DNA of 37,495 nucleotides from an uncultured Rhodobiaceae bacterium (GCA_913030915.1 CAJWEW010000003.1:64829-102323); one strand, 5' to 3'; positions 15,956 to 24,381 are shown, counted from the first letter of the stretch. The notes: generated by a model not told the origin, from the sequence alone. Made by a program: numbers and translations.

Positions 15956-16423
15956 ATGGAAAATACAAATGAACTGAGGAAAGCTATGGGTTGCTTTGCA
16001 ACAGGTGTAGCAATTATTACGACCTCAGATGAACAATTTGAACCCATCGGAGTTACAATTAATTCTTTTACTTCATTATCTCTTGAACCACCTCTAATTA
16101 TGTGGGGGCTCTCAAAAAAGGCTCCAAGTCTTGATGCCTTTAAATACAGAAGGTTATTTGAAGTAAATATACTCTCGAGTGAACAGGAGGAGTTATTAAA
16201 GATATTTTCAACACCTTCGGAAAATAAATTTTTAAATGTTGAATGGGATATGAGTAAAAAGAAACTTCCAAAAATTAAAGGTTGTATTGCAAACTTCGAA
16301 TGTGTTGTACATTCAATTTTTCCGGGAGGGGATCATGAAATTTTTGTTGGTAATGTAACCGACTACTCTCATACAGATTTAAAGCCCCTTGTGCTATCAA
16401 GGGGAAAGGTAATCAGTAACTAA
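15956..16423 (+). CDS. Flavin reductase-like FMN-binding split-barrel protein
   Basis: A 155-residue single-domain protein of the flavin reductase (DIM6/NTAB) family: 'LRKAMGCFATGVAIITTSD' (7-25), 'GVTINSFTSLSLEPPLIMWGLSKKAPS' (31-57) with the FMN-contacting 'T.NSF.S.SL.PPL', and a C-terminal 'HEIFVGNVTDY' as in the family 'H.i~vG.V'. Such proteins supply reduced FMN to a two-component monooxygenase or act as small oxidoreductases. No monooxygenase partner is in the window. The start lacks a Shine-Dalgarno, so translation may depend on the LDH2-family gene ending 11 bases upstream. It ends 4 bases before the convergent gene. Confidence 0.85.
   Translation: MENTNELRKAMGCFATGVAIITTSDEQFEPIGVTINSFTSLSLEPPLIMWGLSKKAPSLDAFKYRRLFEVNILSSEQEELLKIFSTPSENKFLNVEWDMSKKKLPKIKGCIANFECVVHSIFPGGDHEIFVGNVTDYSHTDLKPLVLSRGKVISN
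16385..16404 (+). other. Perfect 6-bp stem near the end of the flavin reductase gene
   Basis: CCCCTT and AAGGGG enclose an eight-base loop within the last codons of the gene, about 20 bases before two convergent genes end 4 bases apart. No T-run follows, so it is at most a weak pause or 3'-end protecting stem. Confidence 0.3.
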
Positions 16424-16427
16424 TACC

Positions 16428-17390
16428 CTAAGCCTTAATTGGATATACAGGCTCTTCACCATTAAGAACTCTTGCAACATCTGAAGCAGCTTTTGACTGC
16501 AGTTCTTCGAGTGCTTCTACTGAGTAAAAAGCTGTATGTGGAGCAAGTATCACATTATCCCTTCCAATGAGCGGTGAGTCTTTTGGTAATGGTTCGTTCT
16601 CAACAACGTCCAAACCGGCTCCACCAATTTCATTATTATCAAGGGCTTCTATCAAATCTTGCTCATTTATTAGCGGACCACGCGCTGTATTAACAATAAT
16701 TGCAGTATCTTTCATTTTTTTGAAAGCTTCCTTGTTTACCAAACCCTTTGTCTCTGGGAGTAGTGGCGCATGGACTGATATGAAGTCTGATCTTTCATAC
16801 AATTCATCCATACTAACGCTTTCAACTCCATACTTTTCAAATAGTTCTTTTGGTGCATATGGGTCTGCAGCAATCACATCAAAACCAAATGCCTGAGCTT
16901 TGGGTGTCATTAGCCTAGGTATATTTCCAAACCCAATAAGACCCACAGTTTTACCTCTTAACCTGTACATTGGAACCACGGCTGGCATCTCCCATCTGCC
17001 GGATTGAACAAGTTTGTTTGATTGTGGTATTTTTCGCGCCATTGAAATAATCATAGCCATTGCTTGGTCTGATACTTCATCAAGGCAGTAGTCTGGAACA
17101 TAATTAACAGATATTCCTAATTCACCAGCAACTTTTAGATCTATATTATCGACACCAATTCCAAAGCGACCTATCGCTTTACAGTTTTTGAGGCTTCTAA
17201 GTATGTTTTCATTAAGTTTAGCATATGTAACTAAGATTGCATCTGCGTTCTCAGCTGCTTTAATAATATCTTCCTCAGAACTGCTAGGAGCCTGAACAAC
17301 CTCAGCATTTGCTTCTTCCAAAGCCTTTTTCGCCGGATCAAGAGAGGGAAACGGGCTATCTGTTACAACTACAAGTGGACCATTTTTCAT
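16428..17390 (-). CDS. D-2-hydroxyacid dehydrogenase, CtBP/VanH-like
   Basis: D-isomer-specific 2-hydroxyacid dehydrogenase of 320 residues. The nucleotide motif GFGNIP (153-158) has proline where most of the family has the third glycine. The catalytic triad is in place: R237 (NTARGPL), E266 (DVVENEP), H285 (APHTAFYS). The 'HTAFYS' ending is the C-terminal-binding-protein/VanH-like version rather than the SerA-like 'HIGG'. It reduces a 2-keto acid to the D-2-hydroxyacid or the reverse, and the substrate is not evident. It is last in the minus-strand operon from 20885, 8 bases after a second, clearly different D-2-hydroxyacid dehydrogenase, so the two probably act on different intermediates. 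Confidence 0.9.
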   Translation of the reverse strand: MKNGPLVVVTDSPFPSLDPAKKALEEANAEVVQAPSSSEEDIIKAAENADAILVTYAKLNENILRSLKNCKAIGRFGIGVDNIDLKVAGELGISVNYVPDYCLDEVSDQAMAMIISMARKIPQSNKLVQSGRWEMPAVVPMYRLRGKTVGLIGFGNIPRLMTPKAQAFGFDVIAADPYAPKELFEKYGVESVSMDELYERSDFISVHAPLLPETKGLVNKEAFKKMKDTAIIVNTARGPLINEQDLIEALDNNEIGGAGLDVVENEPLPKDSPLIGRDNVILAPHTAFYSVEALEELQSKAASDVARVLNGEEPVYPIKA

Positions 17391-17398
17391 TTAAGTAC

Positions 17399-18391
17399 CT
17401 ATTTTTTTAATGTTTCGGGATTAACACAATTTGGCGGTGTTACACCATCAATTAGTGCTTCTATATTGTCGACAACTCGGTGAGCCATACCTTCTCGTAC
17501 ATCCTTACCGGCAGACCCAAGGTGAGGAGCTAAAACGACATTATCCATCGAAAATAATTCTTTTTCAATCTGTGGTTCGTTTTCATAAACATCTAGGCCC
17601 GCTCCGGCAATTTCACCACTTTGAAGCGCTCTTACCATCGCTTTCTCATCAATTATAGGGCCTCTTGCGGTATTGATAATATAAGCAGATTTTTTCATGA
17701 GTTTAAATTCATTATCGGATATTAAATGGATTGTTTCTGGTCTTTCTGCGGCGTGAACTGAGACAAAATCTGATTGCTTGAATAATTCGTCATATTCGAC
17801 ATATTCAAATCCAAATTCCTCTTCATCTTCTGGTGTCATTTTATTTGGTCCCCAGTATATTACTTTCATACCAAAGCCTTTACCGCGTAGTCCTGTTGCT
17901 TTACCGATTCTTCCTCTTCCCCCAACAAGACCGAGTGTTTTCCCGGAGACATCTCCACCTAAGAATAATGCTGATTGAGCTCCCGGATAGCCTCCCGCCC
18001 GAACAAATCGATCTGCCTCAAGTATTCTTCTTGCAACACATAACAGAAGCCCAAAAGCTATGTCAGCTGTTGCGTCTGTCACAACTGCTGGTATTACTGT
18101 AACGGGCATGCCTATTTCCGTTGCTCCTTTTACATCAATTCTATCTGGAGTAATTGACTGTGATGCAACTGCTCTCAAGTTTGGATTGGCCTGCATAATT
18201 TTTTTATCTACAACATCATGTAATAAGCAGTAGAGAATATCGCAATGCATTACTTCATCCATGAGTGTTTCATATGGTATAATCTTTGATGCATCTGGGT
18301 ACACTTTTATCTCGACGTCTCCTCGTTGTTCCAATCTATCGATTGCACTTTGAGCTATTGGTTGTGTTATAAATATTTTTGTTTTTGCCAT
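17399..18391 (-). CDS. D-2-hydroxyacid dehydrogenase, glyoxylate/phosphoglycerate dehydrogenase-like
   Basis: Second family member in the operon, 330 residues, not a recent duplicate of its neighbour. The nucleotide motif is GGRGRIG (157-163), with catalytic R243 (NTARGPI), E272 (VYENEP) and H290 (APHLGSA). The 'APHLGSA' version is the one typical of glyoxylate/hydroxypyruvate reductases. AAGGGG is well placed before the ATG. It follows the M24 metallohydrolase gene after 15 bases. Likely role is NAD(P)H-dependent interconversion of a short 2-keto acid and its D-hydroxyacid in the pathway encoded by this operon. Confidence 0.9.
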   Translation of the reverse strand: MAKTKIFITQPIAQSAIDRLEQRGDVEIKVYPDASKIIPYETLMDEVMHCDILYCLLHDVVDKKIMQANPNLRAVASQSITPDRIDVKGATEIGMPVTVIPAVVTDATADIAFGLLLCVARRILEADRFVRAGGYPGAQSALFLGGDVSGKTLGLVGGRGRIGKATGLRGKGFGMKVIYWGPNKMTPEDEEEFGFEYVEYDELFKQSDFVSVHAAERPETIHLISDNEFKLMKKSAYIINTARGPIIDEKAMVRALQSGEIAGAGLDVYENEPQIEKELFSMDNVVLAPHLGSAGKDVREGMAHRVVDNIEALIDGVTPPNCVNPETLKK

Positions 18392-18406
18392 TGTTGTGTA
18401 CCCCTT

Positions 18407-19651
18407 TTATTTATCTGTTATTAATCTCTCGTCAAATGGTGTTCTCGACATTATATGTGGCCCATCCTCTGTTACTAGTACCATTTCTTCAAGACGAACT
18501 CCACCACCGCCTCTGACACCATCAATCCATATTAATGGCTCAACAGCAAATACCATTCCAGGCTTAAACTCATATTCTGGCGCGCCCGGAAGAGTTTCCC
18601 CAATATATGGAGGCTCATTTGCTCCAATACCGACGCCATGTCCTATAAATAATGATAGAAAACGTCCACCAAGCCCAAACTTAGATGCCTCATTTATGAG
18701 AGCATTTGCTGAGTCTTTATTTGTTTTACCTGGCCTCATTTCATTGATACCAGCTTGAAGACCATGATATACAGCGCTGTAGACGTTTATTTGTTCTTTT
18801 GACGGAAATGATGCTTGTGTACCACAATAAACTGTTCGCGCCATATCACCGAAATAGCCATTCCACGCAGCCCCAATATCAATAAAAACTAAATCTCCGT
18901 CTCTGATAATTTTATCAGAACAGATTCTATTTGGTGGTGCCATGTGTTCGCCTGATGCAACGAAGGGTGTGGTCACATGTGAGTATTCCCCTCCGAGAGT
19001 GTATAGTGTATGCATTGCGTTGGCTGCTACATCACACTCGCGAACGCCTTCCTGAACAGAATTAATTGCGGTCGCGCAAACTGCGTCAGCAATTGCCGTG
19101 GCTTCCTCAAGCATGACAATTTCACCTGGTAATTTTATCATCCTTGCTTTCTGCATCGGCGTATCACCGTCTTCAATAGATAAATCTGGAAAATGCTCTT
19201 CAAGTGCCTTGTGGAAAATAATATTCGACTCATCTAGCCCAATTTTTGCTTTTTCTAGTTTATATTTTTTTATTACTGGTCCAAGTATGTCCTTTACAAG
19301 ACCTTGAACAAGGGCTTTTTCCTCAATTATTGGTATAGTATGAACTTCTTTAATCCATGGCATTGTCCTGTCAATTCTGTCTCTCTCACCACCAGAGCAA
19401 AAAAGAATTGGCTCTTCATTCTCTATCAAGAGCGCGCCGTTTAAACAAGTTGACTTTCCATGAATAATCTGGGGCCTGAGGTCAGTAAGATAACGTTGAT
19501 TTTCATCCTTCCAAACAAGCAGTGCATCAAGTCCTGCTTTTTTAAGTTCAGCCCTCGCTTTTTCTATTCGCTGTGATCTGAGCTCAGATGGAGAGACACG
19601 CTCCTCATAGCTGATATTAAATCCTCCACGGGCGTAATGATCAATCTTCAT
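18407..19651 (-). CDS. M24-family metallohydrolase (Xaa-Pro dipeptidase/creatinase fold)
   Basis: Two-domain pita-bread enzyme of 414 residues: a creatinase-type N-terminal domain (about 25-160) and the M24 catalytic domain. The five metal ligands are all present: D258 and D269 (DIGAAWNGYFGD), H338 (FIGHGVGIG), E371 (AVEP) and E388 (VRLEE). The family cleaves amide bonds next to proline or in small compounds such as creatine and ectoine, so the substrate may be a metabolite rather than a peptide, as its neighbours suggest. It is not the DMSP lyase DddP, whose metal motif has an extra aspartate (D-x-D). GAGGAAA precedes the ATG, and it lies 13 bases after the aldolase gene. Confidence 0.9.
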   Translation of the reverse strand: MKIDHYARGGFNISYEERVSPSELRSQRIEKARAELKKAGLDALLVWKDENQRYLTDLRPQIIHGKSTCLNGALLIENEEPILFCSGGERDRIDRTMPWIKEVHTIPIIEEKALVQGLVKDILGPVIKKYKLEKAKIGLDESNIIFHKALEEHFPDLSIEDGDTPMQKARMIKLPGEIVMLEEATAIADAVCATAINSVQEGVRECDVAANAMHTLYTLGGEYSHVTTPFVASGEHMAPPNRICSDKIIRDGDLVFIDIGAAWNGYFGDMARTVYCGTQASFPSKEQINVYSAVYHGLQAGINEMRPGKTNKDSANALINEASKFGLGGRFLSLFIGHGVGIGANEPPYIGETLPGAPEYEFKPGMVFAVEPLIWIDGVRGGGGVRLEEMVLVTEDGPHIMSRTPFDERLITDK

Positions 19652-19664
19652 TCTATTTCCTCAA

Positions 19665-20885
19665 TTAAGATAGGGTGTCTTCAGCAATTTTTCTGAACTC
19701 ATCATCATTCATGAGTCTTTTATTTTTGAGTCCCCAATCTTTGATCGCCATCAGAATGTCCATTGCCTGCTTATCATCTGCTTTGATTTGGAACCTATCA
19801 AGCCTATCTTTTACTGAATCAATTCCTGAACCTTTTCCAATAACTATCTCGGGCTCTTTTTGTCCAACCATGCTTGGTCTAAATGGAAATAGTTCGGTCT
19901 GGTTTTCATACCCACAGTTAATTAACCAATTTGCTATGATGCCTGACTCAACATTGAATAAGTCGTCGCCAACAATTGGCCTATTTGATGGAACATTCAC
20001 TCCGGATAAATCCCGTACCAAATCCGCGATCCCTTTTAAGTTTTCAGTTTTTATACCAATATCCTTGTTGTATAAAGTTTTAAGAGCCATTACCGTCTCC
20101 TCTGTTGGGACATTACCCGCTCTTTCACCAAGGCCTAGAACGGTAGAATGGATTACTTCAACACCCATTGAGACAGCCATAAGTGTATTTGCAATACCCA
20201 AGCCAAAATCTTGGTGAAAATGAGCTTCAAGAGGAACATTTATTCTCTCTTTGACTGCGCTTACAAAATATGGCATTGCATGAATAGATGTTGCACCCAT
20301 TGTGTCAACCAATGCAAGAGCATCCATGTGCCCTTCATTTCCTACTTTTTCAATAAGGTCAATGACCCATTTTAGATCCGACCTTGAGAAATCTATCGGG
20401 AAAAATACTACCTTAAGACCATTATCATGGGCATATTTTGTTGACTCTATTGATAAATCAATTGCTCGCTCTAATTCCCATCTGTATCCGAGCTCGATTA
20501 AGTGTTGACTTGATGGTACTTCCATCACAACGCCCGATACACCAGCATCAACAGCACGCTGAACATCGTCAACCATGCATCGTGCAAATGAGAAAATCTC
20601 AGGTCCAAGGTTTCTTTTTGCTAAATCTGATACAACTTTTGCATCCTGATGTGATACAACAGGCATGCCTGCTTCAATTCTGTGTATACCAGCTTCCGCC
20701 AATGCTTCCGCTATCTTTATTTTATCATCATAGTTGAATGCAACACCAGTTTGTTGCTCTCCATCTCTTAGTGTGACATCATGGATTTGTATTTTTTCAG
20801 GAAAGTTAATTTCCTTTGTAACTTCTGGTGCAAAATTCCATTGACTTGTTAGCCATTGATCTGATTTCCAAGGTGTATTTGACAT
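19665..20885 (-). CDS. HMGL-type acyl-CoA aldolase/synthase (isopropylmalate/homocitrate synthase-like)
   Basis: TIM-barrel enzyme of the DRE metallolyase family, 406 residues from the ATG at 20885 (GGGAG 5 bases upstream). I prefer this over an in-frame ATG at 20897. The signature 'DVTLRDGEQQTG' holds R40 and D41. Metal-binding H222 and H224 are in 'AHFHQDFGLG', and the 'GLGERAGNVPTEE' loop (251-263) resembles LeuA/homocitrate synthase. The C-terminal leucine-sensing domain of LeuA is absent, although about 140 residues follow the barrel. The family condenses acetyl-CoA with a 2-keto acid or cleaves 3-hydroxyacyl-CoA. Here it is the first gene of an operon with an M24 hydrolase and two D-2-hydroxyacid dehydrogenases, so a catabolic or specialised pathway is more likely than leucine synthesis. 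Confidence 0.87.
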   Translation of the reverse strand: MSNTPWKSDQWLTSQWNFAPEVTKEINFPEKIQIHDVTLRDGEQQTGVAFNYDDKIKIAEALAEAGIHRIEAGMPVVSHQDAKVVSDLAKRNLGPEIFSFARCMVDDVQRAVDAGVSGVVMEVPSSQHLIELGYRWELERAIDLSIESTKYAHDNGLKVVFFPIDFSRSDLKWVIDLIEKVGNEGHMDALALVDTMGATSIHAMPYFVSAVKERINVPLEAHFHQDFGLGIANTLMAVSMGVEVIHSTVLGLGERAGNVPTEETVMALKTLYNKDIGIKTENLKGIADLVRDLSGVNVPSNRPIVGDDLFNVESGIIANWLINCGYENQTELFPFRPSMVGQKEPEIVIGKGSGIDSVKDRLDRFQIKADDKQAMDILMAIKDWGLKNKRLMNDDEFRKIAEDTLS

Positions 20886-20914
20886 TTTATCTCCCATCTT
20901 ACTTTCTTATGTAT

Positions 20915-20930
20915 CCCGTGCGCTTACGGG
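20915..20930 (-). other. Small hairpin in the leader of the aldolase operon
   Basis: CCCGT and ACGGG form a five-pair, four-GC stem with a six-base loop, about 30 bases upstream of the ATG at 20885 in an otherwise AT-only leader. Its GC-rich island stands out. It could be a leader structure of the aldolase operon, or a short 3' structure of the TPR gene, which ends at 20998. No T-run follows. Confidence 0.35.
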
Positions 20931-20997
20931 TGCGATAAATAACAATGTTTAGTTATATATATATTTGTACCAATTTTGAAGAAAAAAATTAAACAAA

Positions 20998-22386
20998 TTA
21001 TTCAGGTTTTTTTCTTGTGGCTATATTATGGCTCGGATCAAGTTCTATTACTTTATTATGGAGTTCATTACTTTTTTGGATATCACCTTTCATTAATTTG
21101 ATATCACCAAGAATAGAGTAGCCATCAGGAGAGTAAGGATCAATTTCAATTAATTTTTCTGCATAATCCTCTGCAAAATCGTACTCACCTGCCTCTGAAT
21201 ATGATCTGATTTGCCAGAGTAATGCCTCTTGATTATTTGCATTTATTTCGAGTTCCTTATCTATAAAAGCAATAGATTTATCCCTTTCACCAAGTTGATA
21301 ATATATTTTTCCAAGCATCAGATTTACATTGCTCCCGACGAGGTTGTGGTTCAGTGAGGATGCGATTATAAGATCTTTTTCAGCTTTGTTATAACTTTCT
21401 AAAATTGATAATAATTGGCCTCGCTCAAAATATAAAATTGCATCTGATGGATTTAAATTTATCGCGCTATTATAGTAGTTTATTGCACCTTTGTAATCTT
21501 TTTGTTTAATCAATTCCTTTGCATGGGAATGCAGATCAGCAGCTTGTAAATCTAAGATGTTTTCGTATAGATTTGGTATGTCCTGTGTATTAGGATACAG
21601 CTGTTCAATTTTGGCAAGATTGTATTTTGCAAGATCATATTTTTTATTTGTTATTAGTAATTTGGTCTTCTCGATCAGATATTTGACATTCTCCCGGTCG
21701 CGCATTATTGCTTTATTTATATTTACCAATGCATTTTGTAAGTCATCTTCTTTTATTGATATGACATATTTCAAATAATACGCATGAGAATAGTCTGGAT
21801 TAATTTCTATAATTTTATTTGTTATCGAATTGGCTTTAATCAAGCTTCCCTCAGAAATTAAATTCTCACTCAGTTGAGTCATGCTTTGTGTATCCGAGCT
21901 ATCTTCATAAAAGTTTCCTGTCAGAATCAGGTTTGCTTTCCTAATGTCTCCAGATTGGAATAATGCCCTTGCAAGCTGCCTTTTTATACTAACTGAGTTC
22001 TCTCCGCCTAGAATTGCCTTCTCAAGGTAGTAGGCAGCATCCTTGTTGTTATTTAACTTAATTTCAATCAGACCCGCCAGGTAATAATCACTCGCACTTA
22101 TTGAAGGGCTGGTATTTAGAAGTCTATTTATTACTTCTTTTGCCATCTCGTTGTTGTTAATCGACGAGTAAGAATTTGCTAGATAATATAGTAATTTTAA
22201 TTCTACTTCCCTGTTTGCGCCATCTTTCATGGCTTTTTGGCATTGTTCAATAGCAGGCAAGTGCAGACCAATACTGCTAAATTTTATACATTTTTGTACA
22301 TTTTTTTCAGCAGAAACGCTGGTCTCGATTGAGAATAAAAAACCAAAGATAATGATCAACATTGATTTGATTATTTGATTTCTCAT
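20998..22386 (-). CDS. Secreted TPR-repeat protein
   Basis: A 462-residue protein with a signal peptide (residues 1-26, cleavage after VSA likely), then some nine to ten tetratricopeptide-like helical pairs to the C-terminus. The clearest are 'AINYYNSAINLNPSDAILYFERGQL', 'DKSIAFIDKELEINANNQEALL', 'AEDYAEKLIEIDPYSPDGYSILGD' and 'SNELHNKVIELDPSH'. No catalytic domain and no lipobox cysteine at the cleavage site. It probably acts in the periplasm as a protein-protein scaffold. AGGGG is 12 bases before the ATG, farther than normal. A TATAAT on the minus strand at 22427-22422 could give it its own promoter, but the -35 is poor. It is last in the minus-strand run from 26916. Confidence 0.85.
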   Translation of the reverse strand: MRNQIIKSMLIIIFGFLFSIETSVSAEKNVQKCIKFSSIGLHLPAIEQCQKAMKDGANREVELKLLYYLANSYSSINNNEMAKEVINRLLNTSPSISASDYYLAGLIEIKLNNNKDAAYYLEKAILGGENSVSIKRQLARALFQSGDIRKANLILTGNFYEDSSDTQSMTQLSENLISEGSLIKANSITNKIIEINPDYSHAYYLKYVISIKEDDLQNALVNINKAIMRDRENVKYLIEKTKLLITNKKYDLAKYNLAKIEQLYPNTQDIPNLYENILDLQAADLHSHAKELIKQKDYKGAINYYNSAINLNPSDAILYFERGQLLSILESYNKAEKDLIIASSLNHNLVGSNVNLMLGKIYYQLGERDKSIAFIDKELEINANNQEALLWQIRSYSEAGEYDFAEDYAEKLIEIDPYSPDGYSILGDIKLMKGDIQKSNELHNKVIELDPSHNIATRKKPE

Positions 22387-22453
22387 TTGAAATAAACGCC
22401 CCTAAATTCTTCAATTTATATATTATAGTTTACTTGTCGTATATTTGAAGAAA

Positions 22454-23338
22454 TTAATATTTTAAATTTTCTCGTTTGATGAGTAAATCTAGTATTTTTT
22501 CAATTTCTTTCAGATAAATTGGCCCCTCAAGGAGCGCATATTGCATTAGGGGTATAATCTGATAGACATATATTTTGAATTGCCAGAAATCATTACTTAT
22601 TGGATTATTATGGTTATAACTATCATAAAAGCCGCGGCCAAATGTACCATTGAGATAAATATAAGCGAGCTCGTACTCATTGTCTGCATAGAATAATGCG
22701 GGATCAATAATCTTTAGCTTATCATGATTACTAACCAGTATGTTGCCAGACCAGATATCCCCATGAATTAAGGTTGATTCTGATGGTTCGCATAGATTTT
22801 TATCGATATAATCCCTTATGGTTGATATTTTATCATTCAATTTAGGGTTAATCGACAAGGTTTCTCTCATCCCATTTAGTAGGCAATCAAAGCGTTGATT
22901 AAGATAAAATTTTTTCCATGAATGACTCATTTTATTCTCTTGCAACAACGAGCCTATATATGTGTCATATTCATACCCATAGAAAGACTCTTTTTTAGAG
23001 TGAAATTTAGCAATATTTTCACCAAAGATATGTTGGTTAATAATTGGCAAATCTTGTTTCTCAGCTTGAAAGTATTCCATCAATATTATTTTTGGATCAG
23101 AATAATAAATCTCTCTTTTAGTTATGGGACTAAATTGTATATCGCTATACATTTTATTGATTACTGAGCACTGGTCACCACTTTTTTTATTTATTTTGAT
23201 AAAGTATTTTCTGTTTGTAGTTTCAAGGTAATAATTCTCAAAGTCATAATTTATGCTAATAAGTGATGTGTTGATTATAGTTTCTCCAATCGACAATATC
23301 TCTCGTTCACAAATTAAATTTTTAACAACAGAGTTCAT
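22454..23338 (-). CDS. Fructosamine/ketosamine kinase-like phosphotransferase
   Basis: A 294-residue small-molecule kinase of the fructosamine-3-kinase family (protein-kinase-like fold). The catalytic loop is HGDIWSGN (192-199, D194 and N199), the 'HGDLWSGN' hallmark. The Mg motif is IDPALFYADNEYELAY with D212, and the family segments 'YGYEYDTYIG', 'WKKFYLNQRFD' and 'MEYF' (hinge) are present. FN3K-type enzymes phosphorylate ketosamines formed by glycation so that they fall off. Bacterial members act on low-molecular-weight or protein-bound ketosamines. The ATG immediately follows the stop of the dipeptide epimerase gene with no gap, so the pair is coupled. The N-terminal nucleotide-binding part is weaker than the C-terminal half but complete. 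Confidence 0.82.
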   Translation of the reverse strand: MNSVVKNLICEREILSIGETIINTSLISINYDFENYYLETTNRKYFIKINKKSGDQCSVINKMYSDIQFSPITKREIYYSDPKIILMEYFQAEKQDLPIINQHIFGENIAKFHSKKESFYGYEYDTYIGSLLQENKMSHSWKKFYLNQRFDCLLNGMRETLSINPKLNDKISTIRDYIDKNLCEPSESTLIHGDIWSGNILVSNHDKLKIIDPALFYADNEYELAYIYLNGTFGRGFYDSYNHNNPISNDFWQFKIYVYQIIPLMQYALLEGPIYLKEIEKILDLLIKRENLKY

Positions 23339-24337
23339 TCATCCCCATAACATTGAACTTGCAATATTCAGATTGCCGCATGAGTAATTAATTTTTATCT
23401 TACGATCTTGTTCCAAAAAAAGGGGGGCGTCGTGGTCAATATACTCTGCCTTAGCGGCAACAATTTGTGATGCAGCTATTCCAAGAGAGGTACAGAGCAT
23501 GCAGCCACTCATCGTTTTTATACCTTTCCTAATCGCAACCTCCTGCATCATTAGTGCCTCTGTAAGGCCACCAGCTTTATCAAGTTTTATATTGACTGCA
23601 TCATAGTATTTCTCAATTTTTTTTATATCTTCAAGGCTGGAACATGATTCGTCCGCGCATAAAATAGTTTTAGTTTTTATTGCTCCGAGTAAATGATCAT
23701 GCTCTGTCTTCATTGGCTGTTCTAAAACTTCAATATTCAATCTTTCGCAGGATTCAATATATTTACCTATTTTTGATGGGGATATTGACTCGTTAGCATC
23801 AACCAGCAGTCTTTTTTTTGGATAGTGCTCCCTAATTTTCAATAGTCGGTCTATATCTGTTTCATCTCCTTTAAACTTTATCTTAAATATTTTGCTGTTG
23901 CTAAAAGTACGCGCTATCGATAAATTCTTTTCAATATTGGATGCATCCAAAGTTATCATAGTTGGCAATACATCTGGTTTTTTGATATTATGATAAGACC
24001 AGATCGATTTTTTATTTTTTTTTAATTCGAGATCCCATAATGCTATATCAAACGCTGATCGCGCGGGACTTGGTTCGAATAATTTATTTATTGTTTCTCT
24101 ATTAATATCACAATTACTAGCCTCGAATGCCTGCATCATAACCTCTAATTTATCCAGCTCTCCATCAATGGTTTGACCATATCTTATGTTTGGTGTGCAT
24201 TCTCCGAAACCAGAATAAATATTATCAGAAATTCGTAAAGTTATTAATTCAGCTGATTTTTTTGCCCCTCTCGATATTGTAAAACTATCTCTCAGCGAGA
24301 AACTCTCTGGCCCAAATGATATGTTTAATCTATTCAT
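23339..24337 (-). CDS. L-Ala-D/L-Glu (dipeptide) epimerase, enolase superfamily
   Basis: Muconate-lactonising-subgroup enolase enzyme of 332 residues. The catalytic lysines are in K152-I-K154 and at K251 (NIKLDKAGG). Mg ligands are D180 (LVDANES), E206 (LEQPM) and D229 (CADESC). Spacing matches the E. coli L-Ala-D/L-Glu epimerase YcjG to within a few residues. The 'HDAPLFL' near the C-terminus is where dipeptide epimerases hold the substrate amino group. The role would be recycling of murein peptides (L-Ala-D-Glu to L-Ala-L-Glu), although some homologues have other dipeptide specificities. It is followed with zero gap by the fructosamine-kinase-like gene and preceded after 44 bases by the coiled-coil protein gene. 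Confidence 0.87.
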   Translation of the reverse strand: MNRLNISFGPESFSLRDSFTISRGAKKSAELITLRISDNIYSGFGECTPNIRYGQTIDGELDKLEVMMQAFEASNCDINRETINKLFEPSPARSAFDIALWDLELKKNKKSIWSYHNIKKPDVLPTMITLDASNIEKNLSIARTFSNSKIFKIKFKGDETDIDRLLKIREHYPKKRLLVDANESISPSKIGKYIESCERLNIEVLEQPMKTEHDHLLGAIKTKTILCADESCSSLEDIKKIEKYYDAVNIKLDKAGGLTEALMMQEVAIRKGIKTMSGCMLCTSLGIAASQIVAAKAEYIDHDAPLFLEQDRKIKINYSCGNLNIASSMLWG

Positions 24338-24381
24338 AATAGGTATGATTACCTAGGTAGATGATTTCATGTAGTTTTAGT

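Noticed and set aside
18407-19651. M24 protein as the DMSP lyase DddP
   Set aside because: DddP has a D-x-D pair before the second metal aspartate. This protein has the ordinary single D258 plus D269 arrangement and a different N-terminal domain, so a standard M24 hydrolase call is safer.
19665-20885. HMGL-type gene as leuA
   Set aside because: The leucine-binding regulatory domain is missing and the operon has no leucine-pathway genes. The family-level name is all the sequence supports.
24341-24354. AGGTA-TGAT-TACCT hairpin just upstream of the epimerase start
   Set aside because: A five-pair stem could hide the AGG ribosome site, but it is too weak and short to claim translational control without conservation.
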